Part shown: one piece after another, positions 41,395 to 52,317 of the stretch
Layout: the number at the start of each line of letters is the position of its first letter
How positions within the stretch are numbered: the stretch's first letter is position 1
Origin: Acanthochromis polyacanthus
Taxonomy: Eukaryota; Chordata; Actinopteri; Pomacentridae
Length of the DNA: 64,000 nt
Reading direction: 5' to 3'
NCBI RefSeq assembly: GCF_021347895.1
Contig: NC_067124.1
Location: forward strand, 2,053,630 to 2,117,629
The notes under the pieces: generated by a model
Database searches by the model: none
What the model was told of the DNA's origin: nothing
The model's input: the letters and a program-made list of their open reading frames with translations, nothing else
Position numbers and translations under genes: made by a program

Positions 41395-41565
41395 GGTATT
41401 CAATTATGCAATTTTCATTGGCATATTAATCATCTTTTCAACAAACAAGCCGCCGTTAATTAAAGCAAAGCATGGATAAAGACGTGTTGCCGGATCATCA
41501 CTCCGTTTATCACCACGCGCAGACCCGCAGTTAAGTAAATTCAGGCTGTGAGATGAATTTCAATG
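41395..41565. promoter_or_regulatory. Candidate enhancer next to the TG array
   Basis: CAATTATGCAATTTTCATTG, GGCATATTAATCATC and CCGTTAATTAAAGC fall in 60 bases, followed by unique CG-containing sequence. ATGCAAT-like and TAAT cores suggest POU/homeodomain input. Confidence 0.3.
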
Positions 41566-41581
41566 GTCTCCCTGTTTCTTC

Positions 41582-41583
<2 letters not shown>

Positions 41584-41632
<49 letters not shown>

Positions 41633-41641
41633 TGTGTGTGT
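41584..41641 (+). repeat. (TG)n microsatellite
   Basis: About 29 TG units with one TA interruption. Confidence 0.97.
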
Positions 41642-42551
41642 CATTAACCATTTATTTATGTGCATTGTGTTGGAGGTGGGGTTTGTGACGTTTCATGTCA
41701 ACGTGTGTGGGAAATAGTTTTTTGTGCAGACCGTCATATAACCACCAGTTGTGAATGAGTTTAATTGTTTAATACAGACCTTCAATTTATGTGGCAGGCT
41801 TTTCTTTTTATCTCTTCTTCCCTTTTCTGCAAAGATTTGAATGTAAAATTCTCTTTGATTGTGTCTGCCACCTCTCAGATTAGTCGGACTGACGCAAGGT
41901 GAATAAATTCTTCTTTTGCCTCTCAGTGTCCATGCTGAGTGTATATAGGAGACCAGAGGAACGACATGACATCTCTGTACACACAGGACAGCTCTGCCCA
42001 TTCTTCTTGTCTCTTTTTTCCCCTTGTGCTTTTCTGTGCCACCTCTGTGCCTTGCTCATTGGTGGGAGGGGATGGAGATTATTCAGGATCTGGTAAGATA
42101 TGGGCCTCTCTCTAATCATAGCTCGCTGCCTCTACTGTCATTCTGTCGCTAAATAGAAGTGGGGAAAATGTCTTGGTGACGGGAGCAGCCAGACAGCCAT
42201 GCAAGTACTTGAGTTCCGCCAGCAGAAAAAAGAACTCAAGGCATCTGTAGACATGTCGCTTGTCCCTGTCCCTCATTGTGGAGCAACTTTATCAGTGCCA
42301 GCCGCTCACCCACTTGCTAAACTGGAGGGCCAGTCGCCTCTTAACTTAAACATAAGATCTTTGTGGTTTGAAGCACTCGGCTGCTCTGCGCCCAATGTGG
42401 ATCTGAAAGGCAAACACGACTTCAGTGTCGCTGTCGCCCATCACAAAATCACACCTCATGGAAAACTTGTTTGTGCTGTGTTAGCTTGAATCTAAATGCA
42501 CTCAAACAGACTGTTGCACTGGAGCAAGATTCTAACCCCCCCCCCCAAAAA

Positions 42552-42692
42552 AAAGAAAAAAGCAAGATGATGGAGAGAGAAAGAGGGAGGAAGGGAGGGA
42601 GCGAGGAAGGGGGAGAGTGGGAGAGAGATGGAGATGGAGAAAGAGGAGGAGGAGGAGGAGTGAGAGAGGGAAAGAGAGGGGGAGAGAAAAGT
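42552..42692 (+). repeat. Purine-rich (GGA/AGAG) tract
   Basis: About 140 bases almost wholly A and G, starting after a C run and an A run at 42537-42556. Confidence 0.75.
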
Positions 42693-43539
42693 CAAAAACC
42701 TTCACATAACAATGCCGGAGAAAAATCAGAACATTTTCCACCGAAAGATGGGCCATTTCCAAATCCTTGTGCCCTATCAGACAAATTAAAGTAAATCAAG
42801 CATGAAATGAAGCAGAAGAGCCCGGAGATAAGGCTCCTTTAAGTCGTTTACAGATTAGGACAGAGAGAGAGAGAGAGAGAGGGAGAGAGGTGCATCTGGT
42901 CTCTGGCAGTGAAGGAGGCTAGTTTCTCATTTCACAATAGCAGCCTGTGTATAGGATTACTCTCCCCTGTCACCGACATGAGGAGCAGTGGGGGAATAGA
43001 CGTCCGCAAAATGTGTCTAAATATGTCCCCTCAGAAATGTTTCGAACCAAAAACCTCTCAGCGTCGACCAGATGTGACATGTGATAGGCGAACGTGCAAC
43101 ACGCAGCATTTGACCCGGTGCATCGCTCCCATTTGTTTGTTTTTTCAGTCGCCTCTTCACCTTTTTTCTTATGCTCAAGTGGCTTCATCACCGCACGGCT
43201 TAAAAAATTCAAATGAATGCAGGATTGGCTGATCTGCGTCACGTGATTGTACGGCTGTCAGCTCCTATGCGCATGTGAAGCACGCCTCAGATCAGGTTTG
43301 GGGGAGGTGGGAAGAAGAGGTGGTGGTGGTGGAGGTAGAGGGGGGTATTGTGCAAATGATATTCTCAAAATTGTTTTAATGTCGCATCGCTCTGTAAACT
43401 GGGTTGTTTAATATGTACGTCGTACTTCTATTTTCTGTCTTACATCAACAGATTAATTGCGGTTTTATTTTAGTACTCGCAAATAATCAAAACATAATTA
43501 TGGAGCTAGTTGCTCATGGAGGAATGATATTTTACAGTG

Positions 43540-43541
<2 letters not shown>

Positions 43542-43605
<64 letters not shown>

Positions 43606-43610
43606 GCACA

Positions 43611-43660
<50 letters not shown>
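43542..43660 (+). repeat. Compound (CA)n array with duplicated GGGCACACAAA spacer
   Basis: About 31 CA units, then GGGCACACAAA, about 23 more CA units, and the same spacer again. The structure implies that a (CA)n-plus-spacer unit was duplicated. Confidence 0.95.
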
Positions 43661-43662
<2 letters not shown>

Positions 43663-43762
43663 GCACACAAACACTCCCATGTCATTCATGCATGCACGCA
43701 AATGCGAGCAGAAACTTAACAACCCCCCTACCACCCCCATCTCCACTCACACACATGCTTAC

Positions 43763-43888
<126 letters not shown>

Positions 43889-45179
43889 ACCCACACAAGG
43901 CAAGAGTGCGCTGCTCTTTGATGCCGCCCGTCGAGCTCTCGCTGGATTTTGTTTCACTCCTTTCGTGTATCTTTTCTGGGAGTGATGAGAGGTGGGCTCG
44001 GCTCCGGCGCTGAGCCTGCTCTGAGAGAGACGAAAGCTGGCCCCCGTCACCGGGTAGCTGCTCTCCAAAGCCGCGACCTTGACCTTCCCCGGCCCAAGTC
44101 TTAGGTTTAGCTCCTTTATCGCACTATCTCCAGGCATTTAAAAATACTCCTGAAACTCAATGATTTAACCCGCTTTTACGCTGTTCACATCAAAACTGGA
44201 TGAAAAAAAAGCTTAATCCATCTTATCTGTTGACTGTCAAACTGCTCCGGCTAAAACCTACTCACAAAAGACAACTAGGTCACCCAGGAAAAAACAGAAT
44301 TCCCTGTTACCCAGGGGAAGTTGCAGCCTGGTAATTGACTTGGGAGGAGATTCAGGAGTACTTTAAAAATAGTCTCTTCCTGAATTAACTGCAGAATATC
44401 AAGAAGGTAGCAATGTTTACTTGTGTTCCTTGCTAAAAAGTTGTTTGTTTAGCTATTGCATAGCACAGTCATAAGTTTAAATCCGACATGCACCTATATG
44501 TATTGTATATAACTTTAATGTCATGATGTGAAATTTATGGCAAAGCTGAACAAACAAAACAGCGACTTCTTTTTGCAGCAAAAGTCTTGTTGTCCATCTG
44601 TCTAAAATACATGCATTCCAAATGCACATGCATCAATTACTCATTCATCCTGACACGCTCAGGTAGAGTAACGTCCTTTTGATGGTTCGGAAATTTTAAA
44701 GAAAAGCATTTAAAATAATCAGATTCCAGCAGGAGTGGTGTGTGTCCTCTAGATGTTGTCGGCGATACGGCGATATCTCTGCACGAGGACAGTCATTCTT
44801 TAAGTTTTGCTGTCTCCCTGTACATGCTATCAATAGAAATTGCAGTGCTTCTCCAAAGATGGATGTCTCAGAGATTGTTGTCAGCCAGCCTGCTGCTAAC
44901 TTCGCCAGGCTTTTGATGAGACAGAGTGCTTGACAGCTGGTATATTTCAATTGTTCAATGACACCAAACACCAGTCTCCGTGTTGATAATGTACTGCAGG
45001 ACCAGGTTCTTGTGTGTGGGTGTGTGTGCATGTGCAGCTGTAGTCTGCTATTCTAAACTTTTCCCGTTTTCTTATTTCTTTAATTACTGCAGTTCTGATT
45101 TTAAAAAGTCATGGCCACAACAAGCTTCTGGGTTATTATTGGATGCCTACACCACACTGATTCCTGTAGAAATTCAATT

Positions 45180-45372
45180 CTCAGCTGGTTAGGTCAATTT
45201 AGCAAAGAGACTAGAAACAGGGGGAAAAGATTGTTCTGTTCAGTAGTAACAAATCCCAACTTAAAGCATCTCCGTATACTGGCCTGCTCTTGCCTATATT
45301 TCTGGTCTTTATGCTAAGCTAAGCTGAGCTAACTGGGCGCTAACAAAAATAAAGCTGACAGATAGACCTCCA
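45180..45372 (+). repeat. Degraded interspersed repeat with GCTAAGCTAAGCT core
   Basis: The phrases AGACTAGAAACAGGGGGAAA, CTGGCCTGCTCTTG and GCTAAGCTAAGCTGAGCTAA match a repeat I know as frequent in teleost genomes. The copy is diverged and no flanking duplication is evident. Confidence 0.45.
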
Positions 45373-47720
45373 GCAGAAAGTGAAATAAACTTATTTTCCA
45401 AGCTGTCAAATTTTTGCTGTTACCACAGTCTTTCCCCAACCATAACCAAGTGTTAGTTGCCTAATCATACCATATTAACATAACCATAACCTGACCAAAG
45501 TTGCAACATCAGATATTGTTAAAAGCTCATTTTGGCCCTCTACCAGACGTGTCCAGTCAACATTCTTCTATGCATAGACAGCTGAAACACCTGTACTTTT
45601 AACTGTCTTTTAACGAAAAACAAACCAAACTATGCTTTGCAGGCATTATTGCGCCCTTCAACAACAAGAGGCTCAGAATCTCCCATCCAAAGGACCTCCA
45701 CAACCTCCCACCACCGACCCCCCAGCCCCCCGCTCAGCCTGTGTGGAGTGTCACCGCTAAAATGCCCTAATCCCTTTGGCTTGTTTAACTCTTTCGCCCC
45801 AAGCCGTCCATTGCCTCAAAACAAGCGTGACCTGAAGGGGTGAATCCCAGCATCCACCCCACCCACCCCCAACCAAAGTCTCTCCCCCCTCCCTCCCCAT
45901 GTGGCCACCAAACTCATGTGGTTGCCTAGAAACTTGCTCTCCAGCGAACGACCCCCCACCCCTCGGTTTTCCCCCCGCTGTTTGGGGCCAAATGCAGCCA
46001 CGTCTAGGCGGGGTTAGGGCGGGTTGGGGAGGTGCAGAGGCACTGGAGGAGAGGGTGAGGAGGGGGGAGACGAGGTGGTGCTGCTGGTGGTGGGGGTCCT
46101 CCGCTGTATTAAAACAAGCGCCTTTCTCAAAGATAATAGTGTGGGCTGAGGGTTATAAATGATGCATTTTGCTCACTAGGACCTGATAATAGCAGTTTGG
46201 GTAGGAGGGGAAGAAAGTTCATCGCTCTCTTATCAAAGCTCTGTGACATTTCTCCTTCAGCTGCAAAATTTCATATCACATATCTGCTTTAAAGATGTGG
46301 CACCTTTTGTTGAACTGATACAGTGCATTCCATTTCACCCCATATGCCTCTCTCATGGTATATTAATTTATAGCCCATTTGCTGGCTCTATAACACGGCC
46401 TATCAGGGGAGATGACTGGGATTCAGTAGGACATCTGTGAATTGCCACGCACAGGTTATTGAACTTTGAACAGCAGTCATTTATTTGCTTTGATTCAAAG
46501 GCACTGCTTGATATCAAGAGGGATCGTCTGCTGTGTGAAGCTCGAGCACATTTTCCCTCTTGTCTTGACTCAGTCATTCTTTGTTTTTCTTCAACATCCC
46601 ACTCACTGTTAATATACTGAATAAAGGTGAAGCAGAACCATACGGTGGGTCAGTAATCAGGCTATTTCTTTTAGTGTCGCGGCCAATTTCTTTTCCTTGA
46701 AGTTGTTTTTTAAACTAGCAAGAGGAGAAGTTAAATTCATGTTGAAAATAGCCTGAGTAGGTCCATTGCTTTAACAAATGTTAATCTGCAGTAGTGAGTT
46801 GATGATGTCATTCGTCATCTCAGACCATTAGCAGAGACCTCACTCCGGGCAAGAACTTAGATTAAGAAAATTCAGATCTACATTTCATGTGCTTTAATAG
46901 AAACATTTGCAGTGAAATGTGAATCTATCATTAATTTTTTAAGTATAGTGGGGAAGAGTATTTAAGTTGTGGTCCTAAATCAAGGGAAACCTGTTTGAAC
47001 ATTTGTAGAATTCCATGTAGAAGACAATGTAAACTCTTAAACGTGTAACTTACATACAAACACAAACCCCATCTCTAAGCCCTACTGTGCAGACAAACTT
47101 TGTTTAAACTTGCTCTCTAAATTGGATTTCAGTTTTTTTTTTGAAGAATATCAAACATAACCACAGTAGGTCAGGAGGAAATAAGTATAAAATGATGTAC
47201 AAGAACTATACATGTAGTGTTTTAGCTGACTGCAGACATCACTGCAGCAAGTTAATGTAGAATATACTGTATAGGTAGCACTGGAATAAGATGATTTTGC
47301 ACATAAAGTGATTGGGAAAATTGCATGTTAAAGGATTGTTGGAAAGGGTTTTATTATATGTAATAATATTATTCAAAAGTGGAAAGTAGTTCACCTTTCT
47401 ATCTGTCAATGGTCCACACCCATCTATTCTTGAAATCATAGCAACCTGGCATCCTGCCACCGAGAAACTCGTTAGCATTCAGTCGTATGCCACTGAAGGG
47501 AGAGACACGAGGTTCCCTATTTCTCTGCACCGTAACAGAAAAGAAAGACAGGACACACATGCACACATGAAAAAAAACAAACAGATGCCAGCGTGGAGCA
47601 TCTTGGGTGCTATCTGAGGAGGATCTCTCCACACAAAGGGACATTCATTGGTCTGCCAAGTATCTGTGGAGTGCAGGAACAGACCCTAGAGTCTAGCGAC
47701 AGATGATGATCTTATCGAAG

Positions 47721-47815
47721 GAGGGGTGGGGGGTTAGGTGGCAGGGGGTAGGTGGTGGTGGTGGTGGTTTAGGGTGGAGGTAGGGGGGTGGTAGAGGGTG
47801 AAGGTGGTGGAGAGG
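47721..47815 (+). repeat. G-rich tract with G-quadruplex potential
   Basis: Runs of four to six G (GGGG, GGGGGG, GGGGG, then a later GGGGGG) are separated by short loops and GGT repeats on the transcribed-sense strand of intron 3. Confidence 0.6.
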
Positions 47816-49626
47816 TTTTGGTTGGGATTCAGAGGAGGGGGTACGGCTCTTAGCCACATCGTGAGCTCATGTTTTGCCAAATGTGTGGCATTTGAGAATT
47901 GGATGATGAGGAATGCTGAAGACAGAACACAGGCACTGGGTTGTTAAATCTCCTAATAGCCCATTATGCGCTTTCCTCTTGGTTCAGTCGGCTGTTCGCA
48001 GTTTGACGGGTTAAACACTGTGACTTTGTATTTGTTCTAAATTTATTTGTAATGAGTATAGGTAATAGAGTTGGGATTTGGGGCTTGTAAAGAATTGAAT
48101 TATCACCGTGACATAAAGACTTTTTGCAGCCATAATTACAAAAATTGTCAGCGGCTCAGCTGATAACAGAACACATCTGTCAGTGTATTTTTTGCAACGT
48201 TCGTAAACCTGTAAATGCACATAGAGAACATACAGACAGTCGATGAAGGGAACTCATTATTCATCCTCGGTTGTTTTTGTGGAGATCTTCCACTAGTATC
48301 TGCAACAGATGTGACAAGCCATCTGTGAGCCAAGGTCCTCAGGCAACATTTGGTGTGAGATGCACACAACTGGCACCTAAACATGGCGGACCACAAACCG
48401 CACAAAATGAATTGTACCCTCTTTGCCCCCTCCTTCTCACACCTACACTACCCATTACCCTCTTTTTACTCCGACCATCCCACCCAGAAGAGAAAGAAAA
48501 GGAGAGAAAGGAACAGAGTCATTGGCTGGGGATGGCTTGAGCTGTGTGTCAAGCAGGGCTAAACAGGAACTTGCATCCAAGCGGTTAAAGGCCGTGGGTC
48601 TTATCTGAGGACAAACAGAATGCATCAAGCGGTGGCTGTTGCTCTCAGTGATGACGACCAGCTGTGCACCAATGTTTAATTATTTCTCTGTAATGAGCTT
48701 ACCCACCTTCCACTGCAGCACCAGGAAGACAGCGTGGAACAGCAGGAACAAGGGAGGGGGACAGAGGATACAGAGGGAGGGAAGAAACAGATAAACACTG
48801 TCCAGATTATCTTTTTAAAAACTATGCATTCTCTCCTAAATGATTGGATCATGTGTAGGTATTTGAAAGATTTTTGCATCTACATTTATCGAGTGATTTT
48901 CTGTAATGGATGACATTTAGCTTTTTATTGCAACAGGATTGATGAACCATTGATGAGCATATATGATCAGCAAGGTGTCATTTGTAACGGCGAGCACCAT
49001 GTTTCGATCATGTTTATGCATGCAAAGCAGCACATAAGCACACATTTCCATACCGACACAACGGACGAGCACAATAGCAAGCCGCAGATACACGGTTGAT
49101 ATTTACAGAGTAGAACAGGGCTGAATAGGTCATTATGCCACATACGCATCAGAAAGTTCAGTGATCACTTCAGCCCATTCAGCATGAACCGAGCTGCCCT
49201 GAATACATTTTAGCCACACGTGTTAACAACCAGGTTAAAAGACACACAATGGTAGCAACACATGTAGAGTTTGTTTGCACAATATTACTCACATCACATG
49301 AAGATTATTTGCCTGCCAAGAATAATGTACACATTGTAGGCTGGTTTCATGCTAAAGAGAGGAGCAACCCACATCAGTAATGGTGTTCTGTAGCTTTGAC
49401 CTAACAAAGGTCGGTCCAGAAACATCTGAAGAAGCTCTCAAACATGACTCACTCCTGATAAAAATGGATTTTTATCTCCTCCTTGTGTGCAGAAAGTTTA
49501 CAAAACTAGACAGAACTTGCAGTTACAGAAGTTTGAATCATCAGACTTCCTCTTACAAGACTTCTTAGGGTTGTCAGGGCAACCAGACGGAAATGTACAG
49601 TTGAGAGCTGCATGCTTTGGGACACG

Positions 49627-49668
49627 CACACACACACACACACACACTCACACATACACACACACACA
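49627..49668 (+). repeat. (CA)n microsatellite, imperfect
   Basis: CA units with two interruptions, about 560 bases before exon 4. Confidence 0.93.
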
Positions 49669-50228
49669 AGGGAAACATCCTCCTCTGTAAACTATGTCAC
49701 CGCCTGCCATGAGGTTTATCATAACTATTTGATTAATCACCGTCCTGAAAAAGTGCACTGAATCTAAGAGATAAGATAGCCAGGGGTGTCGGGGAGGTGA
49801 GCACCGGTAGTACTAACAGTGCTATCCGGTTCCACTGTTAATTAACTGGAGCCGTGCACAGCGCTAACAAGGGCCCTGCCTTCCTGGAACAACAGAAATA
49901 GGCCTGCCACGAGCTGCTCTTACCAGCCAGTGAGCCTGCACTGTCTCACAGAGATTATCTCAACACAAGACACCTTTCAAGTAAGGTTAGCGAGCCATGT
50001 GTCTGAGGAACACCATCAGATGGATGCTCGCTTGATTTACTTATCCATTTTGAAACTGCTTGGCTATAACCTGCACTGTTTACCGCGGAGCTTTGACGCA
50101 ATAATAAGCTCGCACATGTAGGTTTGTGGGAAAAGGACAATGAGGAAACGTCACTGTGATTGGATGTGGAACTTGCGTGCTATATAGAGCACTATGGCTG
50201 ACTGCTTTGGGTTCTGGTGTGTTTTTAG

Positions 50229-50353
50229 GAGAGCTGGATGCGTTCCTTAAAGATGGCGAGCGTCGGATCCACAGCCGACAGCAGCTTCCTGTGGGGACGA
50301 CTTGGGGACCATTCGAGGGGAAGATCGAGATGAGCACTGACAACACTGCACTG
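50229..50353 (+). CDS. zfpm2: zfpm2 coding exon 4 (start of PR/SET-like region)
   Basis: This 125-base exon runs from a TTTTTAG acceptor to a GTACGT donor. It enters in phase 1 and leaves in phase 0. After the split codon it reads [20 protein letters not shown] followed by [21 protein letters not shown]. This is nearly identical to human ZFPM2 from [20 protein letters not shown] through [11 protein letters not shown]. The [11 protein letters not shown] stretch resembles the opening strand of PR (SET-like) domains of PRDM proteins; that likeness is an inference from sequence pattern. The codon split with exon 3 reads AGA (Arg) where the human protein has Gly. The next exon should begin in phase 0 with the segment leading to the VLTAGPKW motif, which I do not find before the window ends. 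A MITE lies only 47 bases beyond the donor. Confidence 0.95.
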
Positions 50354-50400
50354 GTACGTCCTTGCTTTGGTCAAATACAGTATAATTTTGGCTTAATGTA

Positions 50401-50768
50401 CACTAGCATTCAAAAGTTTGGGTTCACTCCGACAATTTCATGTTTTCCATGAAAACTCCCACTTTTATCCATGTGCTAACATAACTGCACAAGGGTTTTC
50501 TGATCATCAATGAGCCTTTCAGCACCATTAGCTAACACAATGTAGCATTAGAACACAGGAGTGATGGTTGCTGGAAATGTTCCTCTGTACCCCTATGGAG
50601 ATATTCCATTAAAAATCAGCTGTTTCCAGCTACAATAGTCATTTACCACATTAACTATGTCTACACTGGATTTATCATTCATTTAATGTGATCTTCATTG
50701 AAAAAAAAACTGCTTTTCTTTCAAAAATAAGGACATTTTAAGTGACCCCAAACTTTTGAACGGTAGTG
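50401..50768 (+). mobile_element. TA-flanked MITE, copy 1 (47 bases after exon 4)
   Basis: This 368-base element begins CACTAGCATTCAAAAG and ends CTTTTGAACGGTAGTG, which are imperfect inverted repeats. It is flanked by TA on both sides (50399-50400 and 50769-50770). It has no coding capacity. The reverse complement of the element at 60074-60438 matches it along almost its whole length with few differences. The TA target suggests Tc1/mariner mobilisation; the precise family is not assigned. Confidence 0.85.
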
Positions 50769-51030
50769 TAGGTGCCACTTCCTTATAGTAAATAATCATC
50801 TTCTTTTGCAATAAGACACAAAAACAAAATAAAAAGCACCCTCAAAGCACAGAAAACTATAAAATGAATTTAAAAAGACTGACTGTGATTTGTAGAGTTA
50901 TTTAAAAGAAGATCCAGTTTCAGGAAAGCAAATAGGATCCAGCTACCCTACTCTTTAACTTCAAATCTGGAATGGCTGAGAAGCTATTTAATGAGGATAT
51001 TAGGCAACATGAGGGTCATAACAATCAAGG

Positions 51031-51032
<2 letters not shown>

Positions 51033-51075
<43 letters not shown>
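51033..51075 (+). repeat. (TA)n tract at the edge of a MITE
   Basis: About 20 TA units directly before the ATCAGGC target duplication of the 51.1-kb element. Confidence 0.93.
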
Positions 51076-51077
<2 letters not shown>

Positions 51078-51082
51078 CAGGC

Positions 51083-51631
51083 CAACCCGGTCTCACGGGG
51101 ATTCGTGAAACTGTCACGTAAGTTTTAGTTTCGGTTTCGTGCGCACCAACACGATTTCGTCATGTTTTTCGTGCCGCTCACCACGAAATGTTTTTCGCTG
51201 TGGTAATCACATCTGAAAGTGGTTATACCGGCGGATTCATGACGATCTAAGCTGTCCATCGGCGTATACTGCTTGTGTGATCGCGTTTGCGGCCGCCGGC
51301 CGCCGGCCGCCGGACATTCTTGAAATTCCTATGCAAATTGGTAAGTGTACCACCGGCTTATGGTTAGGTTATGGTTAGGGTTATGGTTAGGGTTATGTTT
51401 AGGGACGATGTCATGCAAAATATAGCCTTGGATTCGCCACGGTTTTACATTAAAAATATAATATACACATTCTTTTGAAATACGTTCTGAGTGGCACGAA
51501 AAGTCCGCCGTTTAAAATACATTGGTGCGCATTTCGTGGTGAGCGGCACGAAAAACATGACGAAATCGTGTTGGTGCACACGAAACTAAAACTTACGTGA
51601 CAGTTTCACGAATCCCCGTGAGATCGGGCTG
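51083..51631. mobile_element. CpG-rich inverted-repeat element with 7-bp target duplication
   Basis: This 549-base element is bounded by direct repeats ATCAGGC (51076-51082 and 51632-51638). Its terminal inverted repeats are about 100 bases long and start CAACCCGGTCTCACGGGG on the left and CAGCCCGATCTCACGGGG on the right strand. The interior holds a GGCCGCC tandem (about 51290-51314) and TTAGGG-like repeats (about 51360-51404). There is no coding capacity. A 7-8 base duplication and CA...TG ends fit hAT-type mobilisation best, but the superfamily is an inference. CpG density is far above its surroundings, which suggests a recent insertion. Confidence 0.8.
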
Positions 51632-51742
51632 ATCAGGCAGGTGTATGACTTTAAACCACAGAACTCAAACTCCTCTTGATCTACTGATTTGGGCAGTTGA
51701 AAAGACTAACTGCAATAATCTAGATTTGGTGCTACATAGACA

Positions 51743-52317
51743 TAGCCTAGCCACGCTAGACAACCCACGGCAACGAATTTAATTCTCTGCCAGGGTGGGT
51801 CTAGTTACCCTCCATAAGGCTCGAGGCTGGATTCTCCTAAAACTGGCCGGACCAATCACCATGAAGTGTAGAGTCAGAAGGCGGGCGTAACTAAGTGACG
51901 ACAGAGGCGTGACGATTCTGACAGAAACAACCGGAGCACAATAAACAGTTATCTTTCCACTCGGCTTTGGCCACAGCCCTTAAAGATTTGAAGCTAAAAT
52001 TCAACTTGAAAGATAAACAAAGGACGGCACTGAAGTGTTTCATTGAGAAGAAAGACGTATTTGGACTTATGCCGACGGGATATGGCAAATCCTTAATATA
52101 CCAGTTGGCTCCGCTGGTTGGGAAGCTAATGGGACTTAGCCACAATCCGCCGGTGCTCTCGGAACTCCGTCAGCCTATTCGTTGCACTGATTGGTTGTAT
52201 ACCTACCCAATTGCTGCAGAGTGATTTGATAGACAACCTTTTAGCCCGCCTCCCTCCCTGTCGAGCGGTTCTAGACCCTTGTGCCTTCAGAAACATGGGT
52301 CTAGCGCGGCTAGGCTA
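51743..52317. mobile_element. Non-autonomous element carrying a RecQ-like helicase fragment
   Basis: This 575-base element is flanked by a perfect 9-base direct repeat ACATAGACA (51734-51742 and 52318-52326). Its short inverted ends are TAGCCTAGCCACGCTAGAC and, on the other strand, TAGCCTAGCCGCGCTAGAC. The interior contains a helicase-like reading frame. No transposase is seen. A 9-base duplication is typical of Mutator-like elements, but the ends are not diagnostic and the family remains open. It lies only 111 bases from the preceding element. Confidence 0.82.
51970..52122 (+). pseudogene. RecQ-like helicase N-terminal fragment inside a transposon
   Basis: The + strand frame reads ALKDLKLKFNLKDKQRTALK, then, after a short gap, LMPTGYGKSLIYQLAPLVGK. 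The first part resembles the Q-motif region (a conserved Gln about 25-30 residues before the Walker A), and TGYGKS is a Walker A motif I as in RecQ-type superfamily 2 helicases. The similarity stops soon after QLAPLVGK, and the frame ends near 52224. There is no motif II (DEAH) and no later helicase motifs, so no working ATPase could be made. It is most simply a piece of a host or autonomous-element helicase retained within the mobile element. Relationship to RecQ is recognised by motif; the source gene is unknown. Confidence 0.7.
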
